From Phoronis australis (lineage: Eukaryota; Phoronida; Phoronidae), in contig NMRA01000039.1 of NCBI GenBank assembly GCA_002633005.1, forward strand, positions 363,225 to 427,224: DNA of 64,000 nucleotides, written 5' to 3'. The notes beneath the pieces are model-generated. The model was not told the origin of the DNA and ran no database searches. It saw nothing but the letters and a program-made list of their open reading frames with translations. The translations under genes and the position numbers were made by a program. Shown piece after piece: positions 45,176 to 56,904 of the stretch (within the stretch, counting starts at the first letter, position 1; the number at the start of each line of letters is the position of its first letter).

Positions 45176-46410
45176 CAGATAATCAACAATTTGCCACCGA
45201 CAGGTTGTATATGCCTACAGCTCGACGTCTTATATTTTTAATGTAAATAACCCCACTTGTTTTGTCAGCATGTTCCCCAACTCATAACAATGTTCTATTT
45301 GCGGTGACTACAAACATGTTACGCTATTAAACGAATGGCAGACCTCTTCTAAAATTTCCGGGTCAGTATAAAAATCCCGAAATGTGACAACGTATGGATC
45401 ATGACAACTTATAGGCGCAAAAAACCGCGCCTTTTATCAAAACCAACATTTGATATAGTTGACAAAAGTGTAATGAACCAATATCATAATGTTTCCGGCT
45501 CAGTTCTAGGCTTGAAATGAACCGATAGGTCGCAATGGCTTCATTGATTGTCGCTGCGGGTTCTGTGTGGTTACCAAAGCGGTATGGCCATCAAACGAAT
45601 TGATTCCTGGCAATTTCTTTTCAGCAGTTTCAACAAAGCATACGAACAGGACGATGTTGCTGTAATAGAACGAATACTACTGTGAGCAAAATTTGAATCA
45701 CTTCGGAATATCTATATCAAAAACGACTGGTCAGATTCAAATGAAACTTTTAGATGCAGTGAATTATTCGCTGGAAAATTTTTCTGAGATATTATGAGAG
45801 TGAAACTTGTGTTATCCTCACAAAGTGATTGATTTTGAAATGTAATGATTTTAACAATAAAAAGGAAAAATGCTAAAAGTAAATCATAAACTCACGCGAA
45901 TAATTACTGCAAGGTATTGCCATTATCACCTATGGGTGAAATTTAGGTAAATGCAGGGGAATTTTGAGTATTAGCCAAGATTTTGCCTGTCAGACATTCG
46001 CACCCCCGAACTGCCGAATGGAATCTGGGAGAATTTTAGGGGAGCCATGGCCCCCTTCTAAATCCACCACTGAAATGCGCCTATGTGTGAAACATACTTA
46101 GATCGTATTGTTTCGGATGCAAAAGCATGGGTCTAACTTCGTGAATACTATTAGATAGCAAATAGTAAAACTAGCAAAACTAAAATGACGAGCGTCGGTA
46201 CTAAAATATATTAAAATATCCCCACGTATCGAGGGATGCTCTTTTTCTCAAGGGTGTGCTATAGACTGCTGAATACATGTGGATAGATCTAAAATAAAAC
46301 GGCACAGGGGATCACATAGTGACATACAATAAACGTGAACAATATGAACACAACAGGACATAACAACTACCAGTGGGGTAGGCCTAGGTGTAGGCCTGCG
46401 TTTGACAACA

Positions 46411-46414
46411 GAGA

Positions 46415-46460
<46 letters not shown>
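46411..46460 (+). repeat. (GA)n microsatellite
   Basis: About 50 bp of near-pure GA dinucleotide. It makes a spurious Ser-Leu open frame on the minus strand. Confidence 0.95.
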
Positions 46461-47833
46461 CCCAAACAGAGACATACGCAGATTAGATAGCGTTCGCGCG
46501 GGACGAACTCGATATGCAACGTTCACGTGAACAGCTTGCTTTTCAAGACGGTACCGCGTCTCCTTGTGTATGTTGAACTAACCATTGAACCTAAACTGCT
46601 TATTGTGCGTGAGTAGTATGCAAAGTGGAAACATAATGGCTATTTGGTTTGTCTGAACAGATAGTTGTAGTTCTGAAATGAGGCGAGTCAAAGCGGTCAG
46701 TTTTCATTGTGGGCCTAATATATTAGGAGTGGAGCTCATGAGCGTCGTTCTAAAATGTTTCAAAATTGTTTTTCCTTAGTTTGAATTTTAGATATCTGCC
46801 CTGCTGCGGCGTCATTTGCACTTAGTCTAGAAACTCGGTGTATTTAGGGCTGTGACTGGACACGTTCAAAATTGTGTTGAATATCTGTCCCTAATTAAGC
46901 AGAACAAGACTCAATTCCTGAATACCTAAAATTGCTTGCGATCTGAAGCTCGGTTGCCTGGAGATCTCTGGCCACCAAGTGTTCCACAAACACATATATT
47001 ACGAATTTTCTATTTTCCTTGTGTAACCTGGTCTGGTTGGTTCGTCATTTCTAGGTTACTGGGGTTTGCAAATCTTGCTAAAGGAGGGGAAATTGGACGG
47101 GATTGTCAGTGTGTGGTTCTTGACTAGACACTGTGAAATTCATGTAATTGCAGCAGAAAATGCGGACTTCGTTACCTTTCACTGTCCCACGATCTGTGTC
47201 TTACTGACTCGTTTTTTAAGTTCCACATGTGTTTTGTGAACAACTGCGTGACCGGGGATTGTGGCACAATTTTGCTCTACTCCATGAAGTACACGAGGCG
47301 TCACCGCCGACCAAGTGTGTTTTTTGGCTTTGCTTTGTACGTTTGCTTAGTTTAACCGGTTCCCAAGAGATGGCGGAATAATGCAGTGCTTTTCTCTGTA
47401 ACGTTCTTGACGGACACCGTTGGTAGACATGTGTCGGTGTGTATCAACGTTGGTCGAACCCAGACTCGGCTTCTGGTTGTTTATTGGTCAGTCAAGTGTA
47501 TGATCAAACGTACAGGACGAACGTCAGCATATCAAGCGTCATCTAAATCTACTGAAGATGAAATGCATGTTTTAGAGTCAACAATCGGCTGATAAACGCT
47601 GTGATGTCCACTGCTCTGCTCATTCGAGCTATCAATAAAGGAACAACATGCAACAAAAGTTTCTGAGAAATAATTTACTAAACATGTGTCTCAGAAAATC
47701 ACTGAAGATGTGAGATTTACGTTTAGGAGACAAACACAAATTTTAAGACACGGCATACAAACCATATCGAAGCTTAGTGTGGAAAAAATGGCTCAGATTG
47801 ATAATTCGATGACACTGGTTCTTTTGAATTTGA

Positions 47834-48421
47834 AATAGAAAACATTCTAAGACGCAGTATATGTCAATGGGTGATTGGAATACCGAGTGGGCGTCTTTTA
47901 AAGTGGTATGGAACGCGAAATCTCTTTTTACGAGTTTTCGCGTTTCATGTCACTTTAAAACGGCTATTAATTCCGTTTCGATCAATCATTCTGTAGTGGG
48001 TACAATCAAATCAACACTTCAGTTCTTAGAGTGGTTGGCCAACCCTAAAGCTGCCGAAAATGGCGCATGTACGCAATGTCTGTGACTTGAAATGCCGGCT
48101 CATTTGGCAACAGTTCATGATTGGATGAGCGCTTTAAATATAACCCCGAATGTACTTCGGTTAAGAAATGAGAGTTATTATGTCGATGAAATGCTCCCTC
48201 AAGCACGTGCACATTCACGTGTACATGAGTATGAAGCCGCGCCTATGCTTACGCCTGTTTTGCAAAACGCTTTAGTAAACCTAGGGAGCAAAATTTTGAG
48301 ACAGCGAGTGAAGGTTGACCGTTGGAAAACGGTGGATATTGGTTTGCTTCTAATTAAAGATCACGTAGTTAATTGGAAAGAAGAGCGAAAACGCAAACGC
48401 CATACAAAACATCGCTATTAA
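47834..48421 (+). pseudogene. Uncharacterised open frame split by one TGA
   Basis: One reading frame runs from 47834 to 48421 with a single in-frame TGA at 48083-48085. The left part includes SMGDWNTEWASFKVVWNAKS; the right part starts MPAHLATVHDWMSAL and ends in a basic tail (KEERKRKRHTKHRY). No intron signals or domain recognised. Either a decayed intronless gene or transposon fragment, or chance. Confidence 0.3.
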
Positions 48422-49127
48422 AAATGTAGTGAATGCATCTGAAATATCGTGTGTTTATGTTGTTATTATCTTGTATCTAGTCAATTATTCAGAGTCTAAG
48501 TATAAGTAGTAATTACTGGCGTACATTCTCTACGAAGGGGTTTGCATCAGTGCTGCACATTTAGTACAAACTAACACCGCTTAGACGACGTCCGTAAAAT
48601 TAACTTCGTGATTCACACTCGTATACGCTAGTGAAGTGCGCTCGTAATTTGCGACCAGTCTGAACGCTCGAAAAACAGGGGAGTGAAAAGTGTCTTGCGA
48701 GCGGAAATTACGTACGGTGACACTTTCTCCCCAAGGGCAGACGTTACTTATTGAGGTGCTTCCATTGCCGAGCGTAATCATCATGTTTTATTAAAATGCA
48801 CGAAATGGCTATCATTGTTGGGATGACCACCCCAAACCTTGTTGAGAGGATCAGCCTTCCTTGCTATTATACTTCATATTACGTCATTTTAATACGAATC
48901 ACAAGTCAGAAGAGATTCGATTCGCCTTGTCTGTCCAAGGTCAAGATGTACAGTACATCTTTGGAGAATTGCTGAACATATCAGTTGGTGCAAGCCCAAT
49001 CTCAATAGGCAACTGACACACAGGTTGTCATTGTTGGTATAGTTCATTGTCACTCCCTGTAACTGACTGTATCTGTGCTTCATTACTTGTTGCTGGGCCT
49101 AGCTAGGTGGCCACTGTATTATGACTT

Positions 49128-49160
49128 CTGAGGATGGTGTTTAATAAATGACACCGAAAC
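49128..49160 (+). ncRNA. Hammerhead-ribozyme-like motif (Penelope-type retroelement end)
   Basis: CTGAGGA, then GGTGT-loop-ACACC, then GAAAC: the CUGANGA/stem II/GAAA order of a hammerhead core. A bulged T precedes stem II. Such motifs sit in terminal repeats of Penelope-like elements. No reverse transcriptase is visible nearby, and stem I is not convincing. Confidence 0.35.
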
Positions 49161-49539
49161 ATGTCAAGTTTTAAATCCGTTGTTGTTTTCGTGAACATAT
49201 GCTGTTACTTGCTATCATGGAGAATTGCTGAACATTTCGACCATAAGGTATCGTTCACATATTACATCATCCAAAATTTGCCACTTTTTACCCCCCCTCA
49301 CCCCCGTCTGTCATCACCCGTCATCATGACATAACCGCACGTGCAGCTTTTAATTTCGTCATCACACCCAACCCTTCCCCTTTTCTTGAAAGAATCGACA
49401 ATTCTTTGAAGATTCCATCATCATTATTTTAATGACATACTGGTGCCTCTTTTATAATCGTATGTTACATTTGCCGTTGTTGTATTCAGCAATGAAATAA
49501 AGTACGCCATATCAACTACTAAACCAAAAATAATGAATA

Positions 49540-50760
49540 TTGCCATACCTAACTACCTCAGAGGAGTGAAGATGGGGCGGGGAAAACAAAATGTTTTAAA
49601 AAAGGCGGCCTTTTTATGTCTGCACATATCTGCATGTGGGTGCATATGGCCGTCATCTCTGTCCGGCGTCCGCTGCTGTATCTTGAAAATGCCTTGCAGG
49701 ATCTTAATGAGATTTGGCAGATGTGCATCTATAAAGCAGACGACGACGAATTTCGGGCCGATCCGATCTGTCCTCTGGTGGCAATTTTAGTTTTTTATGT
49801 TTGCCTCCGTATCTCTTGATTTTCATGATAGATTTTCATGAAATTGGCAAATAGGCTTCTATTAAGGAGGTGATGACGCTTTCCAATTTTCGGACGGACT
49901 TAACGCATTAAGCGCCACCTGGTGGCCATTTAATGTTTTAGTACGTTTTGTCGTTAACCTCTCTATCCGCTAAACAATTCAAGGGATCATTATGAACATT
50001 TGGCAAATTTGTTCCTGATGAGAAGATCGCAACTGACGTTGACTTTTGACGGGTTTTCCTGCTCTGCCACCCCCTAGTGGCATTTTTTGCTTTATCTTCT
50101 TGAAGTTGACTGCTTGGAGGAGCTTTTTGAAATTTGGGAGATGTTTTCCAATGGAAAACGGATGAAGACGAATTTCACACCAATCCGACTTCAGCTGTGC
50201 CCCCTAGTACATGGCAATTTTATGGGGTTTTTTTACCTTTGCATCTGTTATTTGAGTTACGGGTGGATTTTCGTGAAATTTGGCAAACAGGTTTCAAAAA
50301 GAGTCAACAATGCCTTTTCATTGTCGGGCGTATTCGTCATATCCCCTGCATTACCTGCTAGCCATTTTCATTATTTCCAGTCCGTCTTTGGCGTCCACCA
50401 CTTTATCCACCAAACGTAGCAGTTGTGTTCCTGGTGGGAAGACGATGGCTGACGCTGATTTCCGGACGGGTCTGACAACTGGGGCGGTCCCTTGTGGTGA
50501 TTTTGTATTTTTGCGACAATGGCTATCTATAGGTCTACTATATGTGACAATGACTGTCTACGACGTTTTGGACGACTGACTACCGCTTTGCTTTCTAGTG
50601 ACAATTTTAGTTTCTACGTTTGCCTTTGTATCGTTGAGTCCCTTAGTGAATTTTGGCAAATAATTTTGTAATACAGAGACGACGCTTTCCTAATTTCAGA
50701 CGGGTTTGACGTATTCTGTGCCATGTATTGGTCATTTTTATGGTACTTACAAACATCCTT
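49540..50760 (+). repeat. Degenerate internally repetitive region
   Basis: Recurrent blocks such as TGA(A/G)ATTTGGCAAA, GATGACGCTTTCC, CGGACGG(A/G)(C/T)TT and CCTCTGGTGGCAATTTTAG appear several times in order. This suggests an old array of ~150-350 bp units. The open frames here are by-products. Confidence 0.45.
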
Positions 50761-51777
50761 GAAGCACACCGTTTGCAGTGCTGTAGTGGGTGTATTACAA
50801 CGCTTCACGTTGTTCCTGTAATATTAAAATACAACACTATCGACTTCTGTTACTCTGTGGGCAGTCTTCACTGAATCGGCAATGTGGAGAGCAAAACTTG
50901 AGATTTAACAATGAAACCTGAGTTATAGTATGAAAGCAAAGTAAAACAACTCTGGCATGTACTAAGGAAAATATAAATTCCGACGCAACACTGCACATAT
51001 GCGTAACAAGGTCACAATGTAAATCCCATCCCCACGCCTGTTGCTGGACGTCCTGATCATACCCTTATGCGCTTCGTCACTCTTATGATTTTCAGTGATA
51101 GGCAGTGATGGGTGAGACTCTCGTTTGTCTGCATACATGCTTATAAAGTAAGCCTAGTGAAATATGAAAAAATCTTGGAAGCGTGAAACGGAAGGTCCCG
51201 GTTTTGGAATTCGTTACATGTGATTCTGCTAGAAGGTGAACCAGTTTCTCAAAGACGTGTATTGTGATGGAGATACTCTAATAAACAACATGATAACGTC
51301 ACCATCAGTCTAACGCCACCCCCTCTCCTGACATAAATCGTCATATTTTCCAAACCCCCCATCCCTCGAGTAATATGTGAACACTCCCTAACCGTAAAAA
51401 CGCCCAATCAATTGCCAATGCAGGTAAATCATATAAATATGTCTTTTCTGACCCATGCGTATGCGACACGGCAAGTGTTGCCTCCTAAGACTCAAATGAT
51501 AGTTGATTCAACAAAGCAAGTAATTCAATTAGTGGTTCTCAAATGTGCTCTCAGTTTGATACGTTGCTGTCTGGGTAGAGTGTTATATGTCTTATTATTG
51601 TTCCTGATTTAATTTTCCATCCTTCCATCTCAATTTAAATTTTGGATTTTATCTCCGTTGTTGCATAACTTTCCATTCCCTGTGTGGATTTTCCTTGCCA
51701 TGGTTTGAATAAGTTGAAGCCTTCTGTGTTTTTTTGTGATTAACTGAAGGGATTTCAAGGGAAAGGGAAGCGGTATT

Positions 51778-51832
51778 TGCCCAAAGTGGGGCTCGAAACC
51801 CACGATCCCCTACCGATTGATCTAACCGGTTT
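51778..51832 (-). pseudogene. tRNA-Lys relic
   Basis: Minus strand: a D-arm-like stretch followed directly by ATCGTGGGTTTCGAGCCCCA and TTTGGGC. The anticodon arm is deleted and the T-loop has an extra base. It resembles the 3' part of the tRNA-Lys copies at 58-61 kb. Confidence 0.6.
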
Positions 51833-52261
51833 AGTTTGTTAACGTTGGAGCGGCATTCATTCCCTAATTACAAAAATATGTTCGGTTATCCCTTCAGTGT
51901 TCCTAGAAACTGTTATTTTTCAAACCCGTTATTCATTTCGTTCTATTTAATGTTTAACAGAGTGGCCTGTGAGAATTATTGATCAAAAACTCGCTGCAAT
52001 GTGTTTATTTCTGACTACAGGTTTGTGAGTAAATGCTACAATATTAAAGGCGAAAGCAACCTTTTTTCAAGTCATTTTAGTAAAAATAAGGTTCGTTGAT
52101 TATCCCAGAAAAAAATCAGTTAATTACTCATTCCCAACTTCGGAAGTGACGTTTAGGGAGTCAAGAATTTCGCGTCATTTGTTTTCATATAGTCTGCCTG
52201 TGTGAGCTATCGAGGCACATTGTTCTACCTTGGTTGTGATAAGTTCGGTCATCTTTTGCTT

Positions 52262-52565
52262 TTGTTCACGAGTCAGTCAGCATGCTGCACAGTTGTGCGT
52301 ACCTTGTTGTACTCATTATCGTCTCACACGCACTCCGGGTGTACCATATTACATCGGTTTCCGAAAGATGACACACTTTGCCGAACTTGGCGCGTTCGTC
52401 TGAAGAACACAGGGTTACCCGTCCTTGCAACAAGAATTACTGAGTGTATTTTCTGCTGTCGGATTACGAAAGATATGTGTACGTTGAATCGAGGAAGGTC
52501 CCAGCAAAACAACACCGGAAGAAGGGTGCCATACCGTCACTGTTAATTCCCGGCAGTGCCCCGTT
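52262..52565 (+). pseudogene. Frameshifted THAP domain
   Basis: In one frame CCTVVR, SGCTILHRFPKDDTLCRTWR and VRLKN match the first half of THAP. The frame is then lost near ITECIFCC. The next frame continues SDYERY and KKGAIPSLLIPG, resembling the domain end with its AVPTIF box. A single frameshift around 52440-52460 separates them. Confidence 0.55.
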
Positions 52566-52654
52566 GCCACCCCCGAGAAGTGCATTTCTGAAGCGAGAAG
52601 CCTCGAGAGTTATGGTCACTGCAGTGACTGCAGGCACTTCATCTACTGTCACCC

Positions 52655-53401
52655 GTGCCTCCGAACGTACACCAGAGCATGCAATTCCGGGAACTAGCTG
52701 ATTTGCCCTGTGCTGTTGTCTCTAGCCCAGAGCCTGTAAGCAGCCCTGCAGCGATGTTGAGTAGTGGGATTGAATACAGGCCCAGTTCGACACCCAATGA
52801 GGAGGACAGTTCGTCGTCCAGTGAACAGACCGGTGAGCCAAACTTTGACTTGTCAAAAGTATTGGAGCTATTTAGAAAGGTGCCGGGTGTACGTACGTGT
52901 GACGAAGGAGTCACATGGCAGTATGTAAGCGGTTTGGGTGTTCAGGTGACCATCCAGTGGAAACAGCATAGGCATTCCATTGAGGTCGGCATAACAGTGC
53001 ACACCGTGCATTTGCACCAAGACGTCCCACCACGTCTGTCCTCAGTCTCTGCCTCATTCCTCTCAACAGCTGCTTGTGCCTGTGCATACTCTGCCTCATT
53101 ACACTCGGGCTCAAGCATATCCCACCCACTGAGTGTCCGTGAAAATTCTCGCCACCACTGCTATGACATGGGCGGTGCAGCACTGAAAAAAGTGGGGGCT
53201 AAAGCCCCCCTCCAGACCCCCTGTTGTGCACCGCCTATGAACAACATCTCCGTCACTCACGTCACTGCGGTCACTTTGATACGTTTCGCCGACTCCAGCC
53301 ATTTTCAGGTTACTAAAAACTATCCAATCCCTATATCCAACATAATTGAGTTCTCCAACAACCTAGCTTGTCGTAGAATACTCGTCGATGGGAACTGGTG
53401 A
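52655..53401 (+). pseudogene. Long frame downstream of THAP inside the element
   Basis: A 248-codon frame, the longest non-collagen frame in the window. It has a Ser/acid-rich linker (TPNEEDSSSSSEQTGEP) and FDLSKVLELFRKVPGVRTC. Its C-terminal half reads through the foldback repeat at 53170-53236, so it cannot be an intact protein. Probably the transposon gene downstream of THAP, interrupted by a later insertion. Confidence 0.4.
53170..53236 (+). repeat. GGCGGTGCA foldback element, copy 2
   Basis: Complete copy: GGGCGGTGCAGCACTG ... GGGGGCTAAAGCCCCC ... TGTTGTGCACCGCC. Ends are inverted (GGCGGTGCA/TGCACCGCC). Confidence 0.65.
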
Positions 53402-53775
53402 CGACAATTTTAGAAAAAAACAGCAGGAAAACACTGAGCAGTAGTACAGATGCTCACAGTAAATTCCATGGAGAACCAAATTGGCACGTAATTTTTGACT
53501 CCGTAAACGTCACTTCCGGAGTAGGGGACGAGTAACTGATTAAATTACGAGAAGCTGTTATTAACTGAAAATATGTCTTGGATAGCCAACGAACCTTATT
53601 TTTACTAAAAATGACCTGAAAATGTTGCCTCCGCCTTTAAAACTGAAGGAAATGTAACCAAACAGGAACAAATAACGTCTCTAAAATTGATCTACGCAAT
53701 ATTGTCGCGATGTACTGGAAATGGTCTCAATTTCTCTTTCGTGATGATCAGTGTAAATGAAACAAGTAAAGGCCA

Positions 53776-53920
53776 CCGATTACATTCCTCGACACAGAAC
53801 ACGTCCGCGTTGGTAATTATGTTAAGTGGTATTAAGATTTGAGGTTCACTGCTGACTGCTTAAATTAATCATCCGTCTATTTCAAAGTTGGTTCGTGATT
53901 TAATCTCCACAATTCTGCAA
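53776..53920 (+). repeat. Fragment of the tRNA-Lys tandem unit
   Basis: GGCCACCGATTACAT ... ACACGTC ... TTCACTGCTGACT ... ATCTATTTCA-like blocks match the segments upstream of each tRNA-Lys at 58-61 kb. A shorter relative lies at 54649-54725. Confidence 0.55.
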
Positions 53921-53989
53921 TGTTATAATACACGGTGTGGATCTCGGATTTCGATAAAACTCGCAAAGAGGTGATTTCTGATGGATTTG

Positions 53990-54480
53990 GCTACTCTAGC
54001 GTCTCCTAGGCGTCTTTTTGGGAACAGCATTCCCTGATAATATCTTTTGAACCGATTGACAGATTTTAATGAAACCTGACACAGAGGTATGTTATGTCGG
54101 TGTTTAAGCACCATTAACTTTATGAATGAATTCCACTACTGCAGGGCCTCCTCGTGGACATTTTGTTCTCAAGGGGTTTTCATGTGTTGTTTGTGGAAGA
54201 GCAATTCCCGCTGATATTTAAAAAACGATTGACGGATGTTAACGAAACTTGACACAGACATATGTGATGTCGATGGACCGCACCTTTCGTTTTTTGCTGT
54301 ATTTGTTCACAGCAGCATCGATAGAAGGAGCTTTTGAAAAGAGGTTCTGGCTGGTACATAGTAGTATATGGTGACCATGTGCCGGCACCATTTTGTATTC
54401 AACGAGGGGCTTTTCAAGTATTGTTTAGGGGGAGAGCGTTTCCGAATTACATCTAGATGACTGATTGACAGATTTCAATG
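53990..54480 (+). repeat. Degenerate repeats of a GATTGACRGATKTTAACGAAACTTGACACAG-type block
   Basis: Three spaced copies of a GATTGAC(A/G)GATTTT AATGAAA block, two of them followed by CTGACACAGA or TTGACACAGA and a (G/A)TATGT(T/G)ATGTCG block. Non-coding in appearance. Confidence 0.45.
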
Positions 54481-54973
54481 ACAATGCGCCGGTGCCGTTT
54501 GATTTTCGGGTTAATTCGACTGCAGCACCACCTTGTGACCCATGGAAACATATCATTTGAGATGCACCGTGAGAGCTTGTCAACGCCACAGCGTTGCTCT
54601 TGTTTCTTTTGGGGTGCATTTTGTCCCAAGAGCAAATTAAACAATTACAAGCCACCGGTTACATTACTTAACACTGAACGCGTTAGCGCTGTTTTGTCTC
54701 GTTTAGTGTTACTTAATTTTCAATTTAACTGCGTGTCGTTTAAAGAGTTCCCGCCATGACCCTGTGTCTCAAAAGGAGTTTTATTATTACATCTTAACAG
54801 ATTTAATAGCCTTTAGTGCACCTGTTGCTACGAAACAAGCCAAAATTTTAAAAATATATTTTTCTGTTATCGGGTTTGTACGCAACGGGTCGAAGACCGC
54901 CTCTGCCGTTGTTTTACCAGTGCGATACTGAGGAGTTGTGAAGAAAGTCCGCGGAGAGCCGCCTTTTTCAGAC

Positions 54974-55340
54974 ATGAAAAGGTGCGTTTGTGGAAACTGT
55001 GGTAACAACAACTTGACTGAAAACTTCTCTGTGATCAAATTTCCTAAATACATGAAAGTTGCACAGAAATGGCATCGGTTTCATGGGTGGCGCACAATAG
55101 GTGGCTGGGGGGGGGCTATAGCCCCCCACTTTTTCAGTGCTAAGCCGCCCATGGTCTATAGGCGGTGCACCACAGGGGGGGGGCTGGCGCCGCTAATGAT
55201 TGTACGCCGAACGAGAGTGTGGAGTGTCAATGTGGAACATGCGATTCAGTCCGGCGGAAGCCGACACTTTGATCGGCACATTTCAAAGAATCGTGTTTCG
55301 ACCACACACATAAGCTGCGTTACAATGAAGGACTCACCAC
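54974..55340 (+). pseudogene. THAP-like relic disrupted by a foldback insertion
   Basis: MKRCVCGNCGNNNLTE, FSVIKFPKY and QKWHRF look like the N-terminal half of a THAP finger. The frame then runs into a GGCGGTGCA foldback element and continues with SRHF-like residues but no clean Cys-x2-His. Confidence 0.4.
55084..55182 (-). repeat. GGCGGTGCA foldback element, copy 3 plus partial
   Basis: Inverted copy: GGCGCACAATAGGTGG ... GGCTATAGCCCCCC ... CAGTGCTAAGCCGCCC. A second truncated end, GGCGGTGCACCACA, follows at 55161. Confidence 0.6.
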
Positions 55341-55721
55341 CAAGTAAGTACATTTGCAAATTTTGTAAATAACAAACTGCTTCCATTCTAGGGCGAGTGA
55401 TGCCAGGCCCTTGACCGGCCCAGCCCAGATCGAGTGCCACTACAAGTAGGCTTACTATGCATATTGTGTTTAGACTGTGCTCATTCCATCATGACAATAG
55501 TGAATACGAGTAACCCAGGTTTACTGTGGCCTTTGTCAGTAATTATTAAGTGTTTATTTTGTGAATATTGACCACCACTTGGTAGAGTTCGTTGTGACTC
55601 ACATATGTCTGCAGCATTTCTCGTGCAAGTGGGTCGAGTTCATACGGCCTCAAAGTCGACGAAAGTTCGCTAAATGGGAAATCGAATTCATTGTCTCATT
55701 CTTCAGGTACTTGAGTGTGAT

Positions 55722-56610
55722 CACAGGCACCTTTAAGTAGCTCTCTACAATATAACATATAAAGAGAAAGGTACACAACTGACATTCAATATGGACGTCT
55801 GCCGGCCACTTCCGGAATAACCCAAGCACGTCAAATCTGGGAGTAGTTTAACTCAAACATTTTATCTGCGACAGCAACACGTTCATTGCTTCCATTTGTT
55901 GACATCTAAACCAATAAATATCATAAATACCTCCAGATCTTCCTAGTTCAATCGTCAACATTCACGAACAAAGCGAAAAGCAAGAAGGCCTCGTATCAGT
56001 TTCGTCTAATGCGCATGCTCATAAGGTCCCTCGCGACATCTTCAGAGCGCTTACATCAACTAAAAACAGCAACATTCAGAGAAGAGGCTCTTGACAGTAA
56101 TTTACGAATATGTCGTCCTACCTCGCATGAGCATGTGAAAAAGCAGGGTTGTCTGTGGCCTCTTGAAAGTTTGACCTATTTTTGCTGTACCCAATCAGCG
56201 TGCTCATAGAGTAACAGGTAAATAATGTAAATTACTGTCAAGAGCCTCTTCGCTGAATGTTGCTGTTTTTAGTTGATGTAAGCGCTCTGAAGATGTCGCG
56301 AGGGGCCTTATGAGCATGCGCATTAGACGAAACTAACATGAGGCCTTCTTGCTATACGCTTTGTCGTGAATGTTGACGATTGAACTAGGAAGATCTGGAG
56401 GTATTTATGATATTTATTGGTTTAGATGTCAACAAATGGAAGCAATGAACGTGTTGCTGTCGCAGATAAAATGTTTGAGTTAAATTACTCTCAGATTTGA
56501 CGTGCTTGGGTTATTCCGGAAGTGGCCGGCAGACGTCCATATTGAATGTCAGTTGTGTACCTTTCTCTTTATTATGTTATATTGTAGAGAGCTACTTAAA
56601 GGTGCCTGTG
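55722..56610. repeat. Large inverted repeat, 384 bp arms, 121 bp spacer
   Basis: Left arm 55722-56105 and right arm 56227-56610 are equal in length and near-identical reverse complements: outer ends CACAGGCACCTTTAAGTAG / CTACTTAAAGGTGCCTGTG, inner ends TTGACAGTAATTTAC / GTAAATTACTGTCAA. No protein is encoded. Transcription across it would give a long hairpin RNA. Either a foldback transposon or a palindromic duplication. Confidence 0.85.
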
Positions 56611-56904
56611 GTGTGGTGCCCGTATCCACTCTCCTCTCTGTCTGCATAACAATTGTTCAATTCTCGCCCAATATCGTCCTTGTCTTCTGACCTGCAGTGT
56701 TCCGACATTGCAAATGATTGTCAAGCCGCCAACCGTCTTCCACCCATTGCATCATTTGGCGGGAAACTTAGAAATAAGTAATTTTTCGTCAAAATTAAAA
56801 AAATTGCTACAATTGGCATAAAAAGTGCCCATTTAGGAAAATTTTATGGTATTCGATTCATATTACCTAACTGAAACCTGAAAAAGTAAGAAAATGCAAG
56901 GTTG

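Larger units (their letters stand above)
52048..53636 (+). mobile_element. Second Kolobok-like element with long inverted ends, TTAA duplication and THAP coding remnant
   Basis: TTAA at 52044-52047 and 53637-53640 flank ends AGGCGAAAGCAACC and the complement of AGGCGGAGGCAAC. Similarity continues inward for over 100 bp (AGTAAAAATAAGGTTCGTTG, GGAAGTGACGTTTA). It encodes a frameshifted THAP domain, followed by a Ser-rich acidic frame. It interrupts a relic of the tRNA-Lys repeat unit. Confidence 0.7.

Noticed and set aside
46248-46526. Minus-strand Ser-Leu frame
   Set aside because: Produced by the GA microsatellite.
49540-50760. CRISPR-like spacing of repeats
   Set aside because: Repeats are degenerate, of uneven spacing, and this is animal DNA.
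54738-56770. Possible outer transposon with GTTCCCGCC / GGCGGGAAAC ends around the THAP relic and the inverted repeat
   Set aside because: Terminal similarity is only about 10-12 bp and no target duplication is clear.
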